From: Pseudomonadota bacterium
Lineage (GTDB): Bacteria > Desulfobacterota > Syntrophorhabdia > Syntrophorhabdales > Syntrophorhabdaceae
Direction: 5' to 3'
Assembly (NCBI GenBank): GCA_026388275.1
Contig: JAPLKB010000059.1
Coordinates: 92,155 to 152,825, forward strand
DNA length: 60,671 nt
A program made the translations under genes and the position numbers. Of the stretch, positions 8,121-16,267 are shown one piece after another. Under the pieces are notes generated by a model. The model had not been told where the DNA came from, ran no database searches, and saw only the letters and a program-made list of their open reading frames with translations. Each line of letters opens with the position of its first letter. Position 1 is the stretch's first letter.

Positions 8121-9602
8121 ATGCAAAACAACCCCACACTTTCTGTCTGCATGATTGTAAAAAATGAAGCAAAAAACCTCCCAAGACTCCTTGATTCAAT
8201 TAAGGGGCTTGCCGATGAAGTTATAATTGTCGATACCGGTTCCACGGATAATACAGTAGAAATAGCGCAAAGATATGATGCAAAAACATATTGTTTTGAA
8301 TGGTGTGATGATTTTTCTGCTGCCAGGAATGAATCGCTAAAATATGCCACGAAAGATTGTATTCTCTGGCTTGATGCTGATGATGAGATAAGCAATGAAG
8401 AGCATATAAAGATAATGAATGATCTAAGACGTTATAAAAACGCCGGTTTCTTTCTAAGATTAAAAAATATTCAGGAAGACAACATAAATGAATCACTTCA
8501 ACTTAGAATTTTTCCAAATCGTAGAGGCATAATCTTTGAAGGCAGGGTTCACGAGCAGGCATTACGCTCCGTCCAGAGAAATGGAATACCTACTTATTCA
8601 AGCGATGCTGCGATTCTTCATTATGGATATAAGGATGCCGAATGTGTTGTTGAAAAATTTAAACGTAACCGGGAAATACTTGAAAAAGAATTGAAAGAGA
8701 CGCCTGATAATATGAATGCCATATTTTTTCTTTCAAGGACCTTAAGGGGACTTGGAGAGAACGAATTGGTTTTGACTTATATTAATAGGACCATAGAGTT
8801 ATATAAAAAGAAACCTAATCCATATAACTATGACATTGTTAAAATTGCTTTTACCGACAAAGCTATCCTTCTCTATGCCATGGGGCAAGAGGAAGAGGCT
8901 CGAAAAGTCCTGGAAGAAGGGGAAAAGCTATTCCCTGAATATGCTTCTCTAATTTTTACTCTCGGAGAACTGTATTACAGACGTAAAGATTATGGTTCTG
9001 CTTTCAATGAACTGTTACCTCTAAAAGATGAAACATTCGAGAATGAGATCGTGCCGCTTAATATTCAGGAAACGAGAAAATGCCTTCGCAGCTATCTAGG
9101 TATTTCTGCTTTGTTTGCAGGCAGGTATGATATTGCTGAAGAATGTTTCAGAACATCTATTGATTATGATCCCCAGGATGTTTCCAATTACCATTACTGT
9201 TCTTTAGCCAGAGAAAAATCGGGCGATTTGGGAAAGGCAATAGAAGCTTGCAACGAAGGGCTTCAAATGGTTTCTAATGATGGTTGTCTAATAAAGAGGC
9301 GTTTTCTTCTTTATGCGAAACAAGGTAAGGACAAAAAAGCTTTTTCAGAGTTTGAAAGACTTAACGGAAACGGCGCCGATATTGACGTTCTGAGCGCAAT
9401 GTTTTTATTGCAATGCAGGGCGCTTAATATTGCCGGAATAAACCATTATTACAATCTCATACAAGGATCTCTTTCAGTTCCTGCTCAATCTTTTCCTGAA
9501 GGTATTGATAAAACAAAGGAAACTCTAATTGTAACCGGCGAGTCCCAGGCATTAGAATTGTTTGAATCGGCAATTGCACATCTTTTGAAAATAAATGCTT
9601 AA
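8121..9602 (+). CDS. Family 2 glycosyltransferase with C-terminal TPR repeats
   Basis: About 493 residues. Residues 1-200 are a GT-A family 2 glycosyltransferase: LSVCMIVKNEAKNLPRLLDS, DEVIIVDTGSTDNT and the metal-binding ILWLDADDEIS, with the RIFPNRRGIIFEGRVHEQ acceptor-side motif of this subfamily. From about residue 215 on it is a series of TPR-like helices (for example FFLSRTLRGLGENELVLTYI, SNYHYCSLAREKSGDLGKAI). The ATG at 8121 is preferred because homologous sequence begins there; an upstream in-frame ATG at 8046 lies within fliW. Its position between fliW and flagellin suggests it glycosylates flagellin or a cap protein. Established parallel: Caulobacter FlmG joins TPRs to a glycosyltransferase and acts on flagellins. 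Substrate and donor sugar cannot be read from the sequence. Confidence 0.85.
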   Translation: MQNNPTLSVCMIVKNEAKNLPRLLDSIKGLADEVIIVDTGSTDNTVEIAQRYDAKTYCFEWCDDFSAARNESLKYATKDCILWLDADDEISNEEHIKIMNDLRRYKNAGFFLRLKNIQEDNINESLQLRIFPNRRGIIFEGRVHEQALRSVQRNGIPTYSSDAAILHYGYKDAECVVEKFKRNREILEKELKETPDNMNAIFFLSRTLRGLGENELVLTYINRTIELYKKKPNPYNYDIVKIAFTDKAILLYAMGQEEEARKVLEEGEKLFPEYASLIFTLGELYYRRKDYGSAFNELLPLKDETFENEIVPLNIQETRKCLRSYLGISALFAGRYDIAEECFRTSIDYDPQDVSNYHYCSLAREKSGDLGKAIEACNEGLQMVSNDGCLIKRRFLLYAKQGKDKKAFSEFERLNGNGADIDVLSAMFLLQCRALNIAGINHYYNLIQGSLSVPAQSFPEGIDKTKETLIVTGESQALELFESAIAHLLKINA

Positions 9603-9625
9603 GTATGTCAAAAAATTGACGATAA
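9599..9625 (+). promoter_or_regulatory. Sigma-28 type promoter for flagellin
   Basis: TTAAGTAT (9599-9606), 11 bases, GACGATAA (9618-9625): 13 of 16 matches to TAAAGTTT-N11-GCCGATAA with exact spacing. It begins at the end of the upstream glycosyltransferase gene and would leave a leader of about 100 bases before the flagellin ATG at 9736. Confidence 0.7.
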
Positions 9626-9636
9626 TATATTTAGAA

Positions 9637-9684
9637 TGGGATGGAAAAGAAAGGAGGTGTCGAGGTTGATTCTTCCGAATCCCA
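9637..9684 (+). promoter_or_regulatory. Flagellin 5' leader stem-loop with GGA in the loop (candidate CsrA site)
   Basis: TGGGATGGAA (9637-9646) can pair with TTCCGAATCCCA (9673-9684), ten base pairs with a two-base bulge. The 26-base loop carries AAAGGAGGTG, so a GGA (9653-9655) is presented in a loop as CsrA prefers; a second GGA lies in the flagellin ribosome binding site (9725-9727). In Bacillus, CsrA represses flagellin by binding one upstream leader hairpin and the ribosome binding site. The pairing is read by eye and not energy-scored. Confidence 0.5.
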
Positions 9685-9746
9685 AACGAAAAAAGGGCAT
9701 GATGCCCAATAAAAAAATAAACATGGAGGTTTACAATGGCTTTTAG
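9666..9746 (+). CDS. Possible 26-codon leader reading frame overlapping the flagellin start
   Basis: AAAGGAGG at 9651-9657 is a stronger Shine-Dalgarno than the one used by flagellin. Eight bases after it a TTG opens a frame of 26 codons (MILPNPKRKKGMMPNKKINM, then EVYNGF) that ends at 9746, eleven bases inside the flagellin gene in another frame. It is rich in lysine, with no recognisable function. It may be translated as a leader that couples or competes with flagellin initiation, or the AGGAGG may serve only as a protein-binding element. No homologue is known to me. Confidence 0.22.
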   Translation: MILPNPKRKKGMMPNKKINMEVYNGF

Positions 9747-10875
9747 AATCGCAACAAACACTGCATCAATCAATACACAGAGATATTTAGGAATTTCAAA
9801 CGCAGGTCAATCAAAAGCACTGGAAAGGCTCTCATCAGGCTACAAAATCAACAAAGCGTCAGATGACGCTGCTGGTATTGCTACAGCGACAAAATTGTAT
9901 GTAAAATCACAGTCAATGTCAAAAGCAATCGATAACGGCAACCAGGCTTTGGCCATGCTGCAGACTGCAGAAGGTGGTATTGACCAGATTTCAAACATTC
10001 TTACAAGGTTAAAAGAACTGGCGACCCAGGCGGCATCTTCCAATACTACAGACATCGCTGCTCTGGACAGTGAGAGGACTAAGCTCGAGGCGGAAATTGA
10101 CAATATTGCTAATAATACAAAATACGGCTCGACTGCGCTTCTTAATGCAACCGGCGGGGCAACCCATGCTGTTGCAAACTCAGGGACTGCCATAGATGGT
10201 CCTAGCGACGGTATTTCGTCAATTGATGTATCAGGCTCGACTAATGCGGCAAGTGCACATGCAACGTTTACCATCGACGTTACTAACAACATTGCTACCT
10301 TGACGGTTGGCGGTACATCCCAGAGTGTGAGCTATGGTGCCGAACCTACGGGACTTAACACAACAACTTTGGATTTCACCAGTCTTGGCGTTAAGGTGAA
10401 TATTAACTCCGCAATGGCAACTTCTATCTCGGCAAACAACGCTTTCTCTATTACTGTCGGTGCTGGCGGCAGCTTTACATTCCAGGTCGGTGATTCAAAC
10501 GTGGGAGAAAACAAGATAACAGCAGCTATAGCAGACTTCCGGACAACGGCTCTTGGCTTCGATGGTGGTGTTACGAAAAAAATAGACACACAGGCGAATG
10601 CCCAGGCATATCTTGGATATGTTGATACGGCAGTAGGTACCTTGACCACTGAGAGAGGCAAACTGGGTTCCACTATGAACCAGGTTGGTTACCATGTGGC
10701 TAACCTTGAGACCATGAACGAAAACACAAAGTCGGCGGTGTCCACCATCAAGGATGCTGATTTTGCTGCAGAGATGGCTGACTTTACCAAGTTCCAAATT
10801 TTGAGTCAGTCCGGCATAGCCATGTTGGCACAGGCAAATCAACTTCCACAATTGGTACTATCGTTGTTGAAGTAG
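9736..10875 (+). CDS. fliC: Flagellin, filament subunit
   Basis: 379 residues. The N-terminal D0/D1 helices are typical (LERLSSGYKINKASDDAAGI, then QTAEGGIDQISNILTRLKEL), as is the C-terminal region (ERGKLGSTMNQVGYHVANLE and the final SGIAMLAQANQLPQLVLSLL). The central part (about residues 140-270) is variable, rich in Ser, Thr, Gly and Ala, and the usual place for O-linked glycans. GGAGG lies before the ATG. A sigma-28-type promoter and a structured leader precede it, and a strong terminator follows at once. Only one flagellin gene is in the window. Codon use is G+C-richer than its neighbours, as for a highly expressed gene. Confidence 0.97.
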   Translation: MAFRIATNTASINTQRYLGISNAGQSKALERLSSGYKINKASDDAAGIATATKLYVKSQSMSKAIDNGNQALAMLQTAEGGIDQISNILTRLKELATQAASSNTTDIAALDSERTKLEAEIDNIANNTKYGSTALLNATGGATHAVANSGTAIDGPSDGISSIDVSGSTNAASAHATFTIDVTNNIATLTVGGTSQSVSYGAEPTGLNTTTLDFTSLGVKVNINSAMATSISANNAFSITVGAGGSFTFQVGDSNVGENKITAAIADFRTTALGFDGGVTKKIDTQANAQAYLGYVDTAVGTLTTERGKLGSTMNQVGYHVANLETMNENTKSAVSTIKDADFAAEMADFTKFQILSQSGIAMLAQANQLPQLVLSLLK

Positions 10876-10893
10876 CAGAAATCGGAATAACAA

Positions 10894-10925
10894 GCCCCCT
10901 TCCGCAAGGAAGGGGGCAATTTTTT
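10894..10925 (+). terminator. Rho-independent terminator after flagellin
   Basis: A perfect ten-base-pair stem GCCCCCTTCC / GGAAGGGGGC with a GCAA tetraloop, followed by AATTTTTTT. It starts 18 bases after the flagellin stop and would separate abundant flagellin mRNA from flaG-fliD-fliS. Confidence 0.95.
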
Positions 10926-10945
10926 CAGGAAAGTAGGAGCAGGTA

Positions 10946-11290
10946 ATGCAAGTTGATGCAAAAAATATCATTTCCGACTTTGAATCTGCTGTAGTTGTAA
11001 GCGTGCCTCAAAAAAGGGAACACAAGAAAACGCCACAACTCTGGAGTGTACAGAGCGAACCTGTAAAGGTTAATGAAGAGACCAAGCGGAAAATAGAGGG
11101 TATGATAAAGGAATTAACCGCATCAAAGCAGCTTAATATGTATTATGACAATGACCTTGACAGAGTAGTCGTAACGATCATAAACGGCGAAAGCCAGGAA
11201 GTGGTACGGCAGGTCCCTTCTTCGGAATTTATTTCATTTATGAAAAAATTCAATCAGTTTGTGGGATTGATGATCAATAGGAGGGTGTAA
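10946..11290 (+). CDS. flaG: FlaG family flagellar protein
   Basis: 114 residues. The C-terminal 60 residues show the FlaG pattern: LNMYYDNDLDRVVVTIINGE followed by VVRQVPSSEFISFMKKFNQF. The N-terminal part is polar and variable, as usual. FlaG proteins influence filament length in several bacteria, but their biochemical role is not settled. It starts right after the flagellin terminator, with TAGGAGCAGG as ribosome binding site, and is followed by fliD after two bases, the common flaG-fliD-fliS order. Confidence 0.88.
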   Translation: MQVDAKNIISDFESAVVVSVPQKREHKKTPQLWSVQSEPVKVNEETKRKIEGMIKELTASKQLNMYYDNDLDRVVVTIINGESQEVVRQVPSSEFISFMKKFNQFVGLMINRRV

Positions 11291-11292
11291 AA

Positions 11293-13008
11293 ATGGCCGG
11301 AACAACATCAATTTCCGGATTATCGAGCGGTACAGACTGGACAAGCATTATCGATTCGACGATTGACGCCCAGAAGTCGGCATCTGTAACTCCTTTACAG
11401 AACAGTAAAACAAAATACCAGTCAAAACTTTCAGCATGGCAAGCTTTAAATACTAAAATTTCCACATTTACTGACTATATAAATAATAATAAACTTAATT
11501 TAAATGAGGGGTACGGTCTATATTCAACAACTTTATATTCAACTGATTCATCTATTACTCCAACAGATGTGCTTAGCGTTTCTCTTGGGACTGTAAGCGG
11601 TCCGGGTAAATATTCAATAGAGATCTCAACTCTTGCGCAGGCGGAAAAGATATCAAGCGATATTTTTGCATCAAGCTCAACTGCACTTGGTTTTTCCGGT
11701 GACTTGCTTATTAACAACAAAGTGGTAACTCTATCAGCTACTGATACTTTATCTGGTGTGGCAAGTCGGATAAATAATGCAAATGCAGGATTAACCGCTA
11801 CGGTACTTGCTATTTCCGATACTCAATACCGGCTTCTTCTGGAGTCAAATTCAACAGGGGCGGCAGGGATGTCCCTTAAAAATGGTTCTTCTGCAAATCT
11901 ACTCGAGTCTCTTAATCTCCATACTGCCACTCAACAACTTGCTCATGCATCAGGAGCCGATTCATTAAGCGATACATTTACAAGCAAGACAACGGCCTTA
12001 AAAAGCCTTTTAAGTCTGACAGCAGAAGAGACAGGAACTATAGGCATAAGAGGCACTGATGATGTGATTAAAAATGTTAATGTAAATTTCACAACAGATT
12101 CTCTCGAGACAATCGTTAGCAACATAAATTTGCAGACTCCTACAGGTGTTACTGCCTCCATTGAAGAAGTAACGGAGAATGGAGCTACAATGTACCGTAT
12201 AAAGCTTACCAACACAGATATAAACGATTTTACGGATGACAAGAACATATTTGAAACATTGGGCATTGTAAAGGCCACAAATAAAAACAGTATCGAGTCC
12301 GGCCAGGATGCCTCTTTAAAAATAGATGGCTATTCAATAACATCTTCTTCGAATACTATTACAACCACAATAAGTGGTGTGACCCTTAACCTTACCGGTA
12401 CTAATGATACAAAGCCTATTGAAATGAGAATAAATCAGGATAGCACACAGATTGGCCAGAAGGTTAATACTTTTGCCAGTAGTTTAAATGCTATCTTGTC
12501 GTATATCAAGGACCAGAATACATACAGCAGCTCATCGACAAAACCTCTCATGGGCGATGTCAATCTTTCGCTTGTAAAGAGCACAATTACCTCCGCTATC
12601 TATGCTTCCGTTAGCGGGAACATTACATACAAAACAGCGTCATCTATCGGGATTAATTTTAAGCCGGATGGCACAATTTCTTTTAACAGTTCTACTTTTA
12701 CTAATGCCTTGGCGGCAAACAAGGGTGAAACAATTAAAGTTTTAACTGAGTTGAATGATAGTTTATATGATAATCTTAAGATATATGTTGATCCTGTTGT
12801 AGGAACCTTTACATATACAGTAACTTCAATACAGAACAAAATAAGCAGCATAGATAAGCATATAGAGGATATGAATGCGAGATACGAGAGACAGAGAGCA
12901 ACTTTAGAAAAAAAATATAATGCTCTGGAATTGCTCATATCCCAATCAAACACGACTAAAAATTGGCTTACGCAACAAGTCAACTATATGTCAAAAAATA
13001 ATGCCTAA
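11293..13008 (+). CDS. fliD: Flagellar filament cap protein FliD (HAP2)
   Basis: 571 residues. The N-terminus (ISGLSSGTDWTSIIDSTIDA) and the C-terminal coiled coil (RYERQRATLEKKYNALELLI, then SQSNTTKNWLTQQVNYM) are diagnostic for FliD, the pentameric cap that folds flagellin at the filament tip. Internal Ig-like domains are rich in Ser, Thr and Asn. GGAGGGTG precedes the ATG. Forms a flaG-fliD-fliS unit. Confidence 0.95.
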   Translation: MAGTTSISGLSSGTDWTSIIDSTIDAQKSASVTPLQNSKTKYQSKLSAWQALNTKISTFTDYINNNKLNLNEGYGLYSTTLYSTDSSITPTDVLSVSLGTVSGPGKYSIEISTLAQAEKISSDIFASSSTALGFSGDLLINNKVVTLSATDTLSGVASRINNANAGLTATVLAISDTQYRLLLESNSTGAAGMSLKNGSSANLLESLNLHTATQQLAHASGADSLSDTFTSKTTALKSLLSLTAEETGTIGIRGTDDVIKNVNVNFTTDSLETIVSNINLQTPTGVTASIEEVTENGATMYRIKLTNTDINDFTDDKNIFETLGIVKATNKNSIESGQDASLKIDGYSITSSSNTITTTISGVTLNLTGTNDTKPIEMRINQDSTQIGQKVNTFASSLNAILSYIKDQNTYSSSSTKPLMGDVNLSLVKSTITSAIYASVSGNITYKTASSIGINFKPDGTISFNSSTFTNALAANKGETIKVLTELNDSLYDNLKIYVDPVVGTFTYTVTSIQNKISSIDKHIEDMNARYERQRATLEKKYNALELLISQSNTTKNWLTQQVNYMSKNNA

Positions 13009-13032
13009 TTAAAGAAAGAGAGAAAAACCAAT

Positions 13033-13467
13033 ATGAACTCTTACACGACATACTCTATGGTCAATAATAGCGTAGATGAGGACAATAAGCCTAAGATGCT
13101 ATTAGTTGTATTGCAGGGTGTTCTTGATAAGATAAGTATAGTAAAAGCGGCATTAGAAAAAAGGGACTATGAAAAAAAATATATCGAATTATCGAAAATA
13201 CAATCAATTATTGAGATTTTAAATTCCTCATTAGATATGTCTAAAGGAGAAATATCTAATAATCTTGCAAGTATATATGATTATTTGGGCAGGCAGTTAA
13301 AACAGGCGCATTTAATATTGGATGATGATATTCTAAATGAATGCAAAGCTATCGTAAAAACGATATATGATGGTTTTTCAGAGGCTTACGCCAAGGAGAT
13401 GAAGACTGCTTCTGTTAAGTCTGGCAACCACCAATCCATTGGAATAAAAGAAAGTAAAATGGTATAA
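13033..13467 (+). CDS. fliS: Flagellin export chaperone FliS
   Basis: 144 residues, a four-helix-bundle chaperone: MNSYTTYSMVNNSV matches the FliS N-terminus, MLLVVLQGVLDKISIVKAAL the MLYDGAI-type helix, and SKIQSIIEILNSSLDMSKGE the flagellin-binding helix region. FliS keeps flagellin monomeric in the cytoplasm. It is the last flagellar gene here, and a hairpin followed by T residues lies 16 bases after its stop, closing the unit. Confidence 0.93.
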   Translation: MNSYTTYSMVNNSVDEDNKPKMLLVVLQGVLDKISIVKAALEKRDYEKKYIELSKIQSIIEILNSSLDMSKGEISNNLASIYDYLGRQLKQAHLILDDDILNECKAIVKTIYDGFSEAYAKEMKTASVKSGNHQSIGIKESKMV

Positions 13468-13482
13468 TATTTGCATTATTAT

Positions 13483-13513
13483 ATTGCATGTATAAACATG
13501 CAATGTTATTTTT
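13483..13513 (+). terminator. Likely terminator after fliS
   Basis: Eight-base-pair perfect stem ATTGCATG / CATGCAAT with a six-base loop, followed by GTTATTTTTC. The stem is AT-rich, so strength is moderate. It separates the flagellar genes from the sugar-biosynthesis island. Confidence 0.65.
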
Positions 13514-13641
13514 CAGCAAAATAACGTTCCAACCTTTTTTATCTGAAAGTCAATTAAAACAACATAGTTTTCATCATTTATTACAACTTGTTATTGGATT
13601 GTGGTCCTATTTCTTGTTTATCATAGGGAGGAAACGTTCAA

Positions 13642-14127
13642 ATGCCTGTAGCTCAAAATGTAAAACTGGGAGAAGGCGTAGCGATCTATCAGTCGAGCCT
13701 GGTTAATCTGTATGGATGTCAAATTGGTGACTATACAAAAATTGGTGCCTTTGTTGAGGTCCAGAAAAATGCCGTCATCGGGAATGCGTGCAAGATATCT
13801 TCGCACACATTTATTTGTGAGGGTGTCATTATTGAAGATGAAGTTTTTGTAGGTCATGGAGTGATGTTTATTAATGATCGTTACCCCAGAGCCACTTCAA
13901 ATGGAAAGTTGCAAACGGAAGAAGATTGGAAAGTGATCGAGACGCGCATAAAGAAAGGCGCGTCAATAGGAAGCGGTGCCATTGTCATGTGTGGAGTTAC
14001 TGTTGGAGAACGAGCTTTAATAGGTGCCGGGGCTGTAGTTACTGAAGATATACCTGACTTTGCTATTGCTGTTGGAGTCCCAGCAAGGGTTACAGGAGAC
14101 ATAAGACAAAAGGAGGACTATACATGA
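13642..14127 (+). CDS. Left-handed beta-helix (hexapeptide) N-acetyltransferase, WlbB/WbpD-like
   Basis: 161 residues made of hexapeptide repeats (YGCQIGDYTKIGAFVEVQKN, AVIGNACKISSHTFICEGVI) with the loop HGVMFINDRYPRAT typical of the WlbB/WbpD group and a C-terminal VGVPARV motif. WbpD acetylates the 3-amino group of UDP-2-acetamido-3-amino glucuronic acid. GGGAGG precedes the ATG. Its four-base overlap with a Gfo/Idh/MocA dehydrogenase, which in turn overlaps a DegT aminotransferase, reproduces the wlbA-B-C gene set. The exact sugar is inferred; closely related acetyltransferases act on other amino sugars. Confidence 0.78.
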   Translation: MPVAQNVKLGEGVAIYQSSLVNLYGCQIGDYTKIGAFVEVQKNAVIGNACKISSHTFICEGVIIEDEVFVGHGVMFINDRYPRATSNGKLQTEEDWKVIETRIKKGASIGSGAIVMCGVTVGERALIGAGAVVTEDIPDFAIAVGVPARVTGDIRQKEDYT

Positions 14128-15152
14128 TTGGAATAGGTGTAATTGGGTTTGGCTATTGGGGCCCAAATCTTGTTAGGAATTTTTCTGAACTGCAAAAGAC
14201 GAAAGTATTGACCATTTGTGATGCTAAACCTGCCAGACTTAAAAATGCACAGACACGTTATGTCGGTATTGAAACTACCGGTGATTATAATGATCTTATA
14301 AACCATCCTGGCATAGACGCTATTGCAATAGCTACCCCTGTTTCGACACACTATGAACTGGCGCTTAAGGCCCTTCAAAACGGCAAACATGTACTTGTAG
14401 AGAAGCCATTAACCATGACTTCCGAACAGGGACTCCGTCTTATTGATGAGGCAATAAGACGAAAACTTGTTTTGATGGTCGATCACACATTTATTTACAC
14501 AGGAGCTGTCCGGAAAATAAAAGAACTTATGTCGAATGATGGAATAGGTCAGATATTATATTACGATTCAGTAAGGGTAAACCTCGGGTTATTCCAATCA
14601 GATATCAATGTGGTGTGGGACCTCGCAGTCCACGATCTTTCAATTATGGATTATGTGCTTGAAACCGAACCTGTTGCAGTATCGGCCACAGGCATGAGTC
14701 ATGTTAACGGGAAACCTGAGGATGTGGCATATTTGACGCTCTTTTTTAATAGCAACCTCATTGCCCATATTCATATCAACTGGCTTGCGCCGGTTAAAGT
14801 GCGGTGTACCCTTATCGGCGGTGATAAGAAGATGATTGTCTATGATGATATTGAACCAAGCGAAAAAATAAAGGTATATGATAAAGGTATTGTCCTTCAG
14901 AATAATGGTGAAGGGGTCTACAAGGAAATTGCAGGATACCGTACAGGTGATATGTGGGCACCAAAACTTGATGGGGCAGAAGCGTTAAAAACAGAGGCAC
15001 TTCATTTTATCGAATGTATTGAAGAAGGCAAGGATCCTATAACCGATGGTGCTGCAGGACTTAAGATTGTCAGGATACTTGAAGCTGCAACTCAGTCGAT
15101 GATGAAAAAGGGTCAACCTGTGGAGCTTAATAAAAACGAGGTGACCGTATGA
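14124..15152 (+). CDS. Gfo/Idh/MocA oxidoreductase, WlbA/WbpB-like
   Basis: 342 residues. The Rossmann nucleotide motif is GVIGFGYWGPNLVRNF (residues 5-20), and the catalytic-lysine EKP motif is present (HVLVEKPLTM), as is the VWDLAVHDLSIMDYVL segment with the conserved His. WbpB-type enzymes oxidise the 3-position of UDP-GlcNAc uronate, giving the 3-keto substrate for the neighbouring aminotransferase. The start overlaps the acetyltransferase stop by four bases and the end overlaps the aminotransferase by four. UDP-GlcNAc 6-dehydrogenase (WbpA), the preceding step, is not in the window. The substrate assignment is inference from context. Confidence 0.8.
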   Translation: MIGIGVIGFGYWGPNLVRNFSELQKTKVLTICDAKPARLKNAQTRYVGIETTGDYNDLINHPGIDAIAIATPVSTHYELALKALQNGKHVLVEKPLTMTSEQGLRLIDEAIRRKLVLMVDHTFIYTGAVRKIKELMSNDGIGQILYYDSVRVNLGLFQSDINVVWDLAVHDLSIMDYVLETEPVAVSATGMSHVNGKPEDVAYLTLFFNSNLIAHIHINWLAPVKVRCTLIGGDKKMIVYDDIEPSEKIKVYDKGIVLQNNGEGVYKEIAGYRTGDMWAPKLDGAEALKTEALHFIECIEEGKDPITDGAAGLKIVRILEAATQSMMKKGQPVELNKNEVTV

Positions 15153-16267
15153 TACCTTTTATGGATCTTAAAAAACAGTACGATGGAATCAAAGATGAAA
15201 TAGACCAGGCAATTAAGAAAGTATTGGATAGCAGCCAGTTTGTCTTGGGGGATGAGGTCGGAGCATTTGAAAAAGAATTTTCTGCCTATTGCACCGCAAG
15301 TTATGGTATTGCAGTTAATTCTGGCACAAGCGCACTACATCTCGCGCTTCTTGCCGCAGGTGTAGGACCGGGAGACGAAGTAGTGACAGTTTCATTTACT
15401 TTTGTTGCTACGACAGCGGCAATTATCTATTCGGGTGCAAAACCGGTGTTTGTCGACATAGATCCAATCTCTTGCACTATGGATATTAATGCGATTGAAC
15501 AAGCTATCACCAACAAAACGAAAGCAATTCTGCCAGTTCATATTCATGGCCAGCCAGCGAATATGGACGAAATTATGCGTATTGCTAAAAAGTATAATCT
15601 TGTTGTTATTGAGGATGCTGCACAGGCGCATGGTGCTGAGTATAAGAGCAGAAGGGTGGGAAGTATTGGAGATCTGGGTTGTTTCAGCTTTTATCCTGGT
15701 AAAAATCTTGGTGCATATGGTGAAGGTGGTATGGTTGTTACCAACAACGCTGAATATGCTCATAAAATCCGTATGTTAAGAGATTGGGGGCAAGAGAAAA
15801 AATATTATCATAAATTAAAAGGATATAACTACCGCATGGAGGGTTTTCAAGGAGCGGTTTTACGTGTAAAGCTACGTTATTTGGAGGAATGGACTGAAGA
15901 TAGAAGAAAACGTGCTTCTCTCTACGATAAAATTCTGTCTGATCCTGGTATTCAAATGCCTGCAAACGTCCCGCATACAAGACATGTGTACCATGTTTAT
16001 GCGGTGCGTACACCATTTAGGGACAATCTCCAAGATTTTCTCCAAAAGAATGATATCCAGACAAATATACATTATCCAATACCAGTGCACATGCAGGCTG
16101 CCTATGCTGATCTGGGAAACAAAGAGGGAAATTTTCCTGTGACCGAAAAAGTTGCACGAGAAACACTTTCGCTGCCTATATATCCGGAATTACCAGTTGA
16201 ATACCAGTATTCGATAGCCGAAAAGGTTCTTCTTTTTATGGAGGGCACGCGTGAGAAATGCATCTAA
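15149..16267 (+). CDS. DegT/DnrJ/EryC1 PLP-dependent sugar aminotransferase, WlbC/WbpE-like
   Basis: 372 residues. The signature elements are present: IPFMDLKKQYDGIKDEIDQA at the N-terminus, NSGTSALHLALLAAGVGPGD, VEDAAQAHGA-type VIEDAAQAHGAEY, and the PLP-binding Lys185 in SFYPGKNLGAYGEGG. Such enzymes transfer an amino group from glutamate to a keto-sugar nucleotide. Four-base overlap with the dehydrogenase suggests coupled synthesis. The 3' end overlaps the methyltransferase gene by 17 bases. Together with the two genes before it, it fits synthesis of a 2,3-diacetamido-2,3-dideoxy uronic acid; the exact product cannot be read. Confidence 0.85.
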   Translation: MIPFMDLKKQYDGIKDEIDQAIKKVLDSSQFVLGDEVGAFEKEFSAYCTASYGIAVNSGTSALHLALLAAGVGPGDEVVTVSFTFVATTAAIIYSGAKPVFVDIDPISCTMDINAIEQAITNKTKAILPVHIHGQPANMDEIMRIAKKYNLVVIEDAAQAHGAEYKSRRVGSIGDLGCFSFYPGKNLGAYGEGGMVVTNNAEYAHKIRMLRDWGQEKKYYHKLKGYNYRMEGFQGAVLRVKLRYLEEWTEDRRKRASLYDKILSDPGIQMPANVPHTRHVYHVYAVRTPFRDNLQDFLQKNDIQTNIHYPIPVHMQAAYADLGNKEGNFPVTEKVARETLSLPIYPELPVEYQYSIAEKVLLFMEGTREKCI

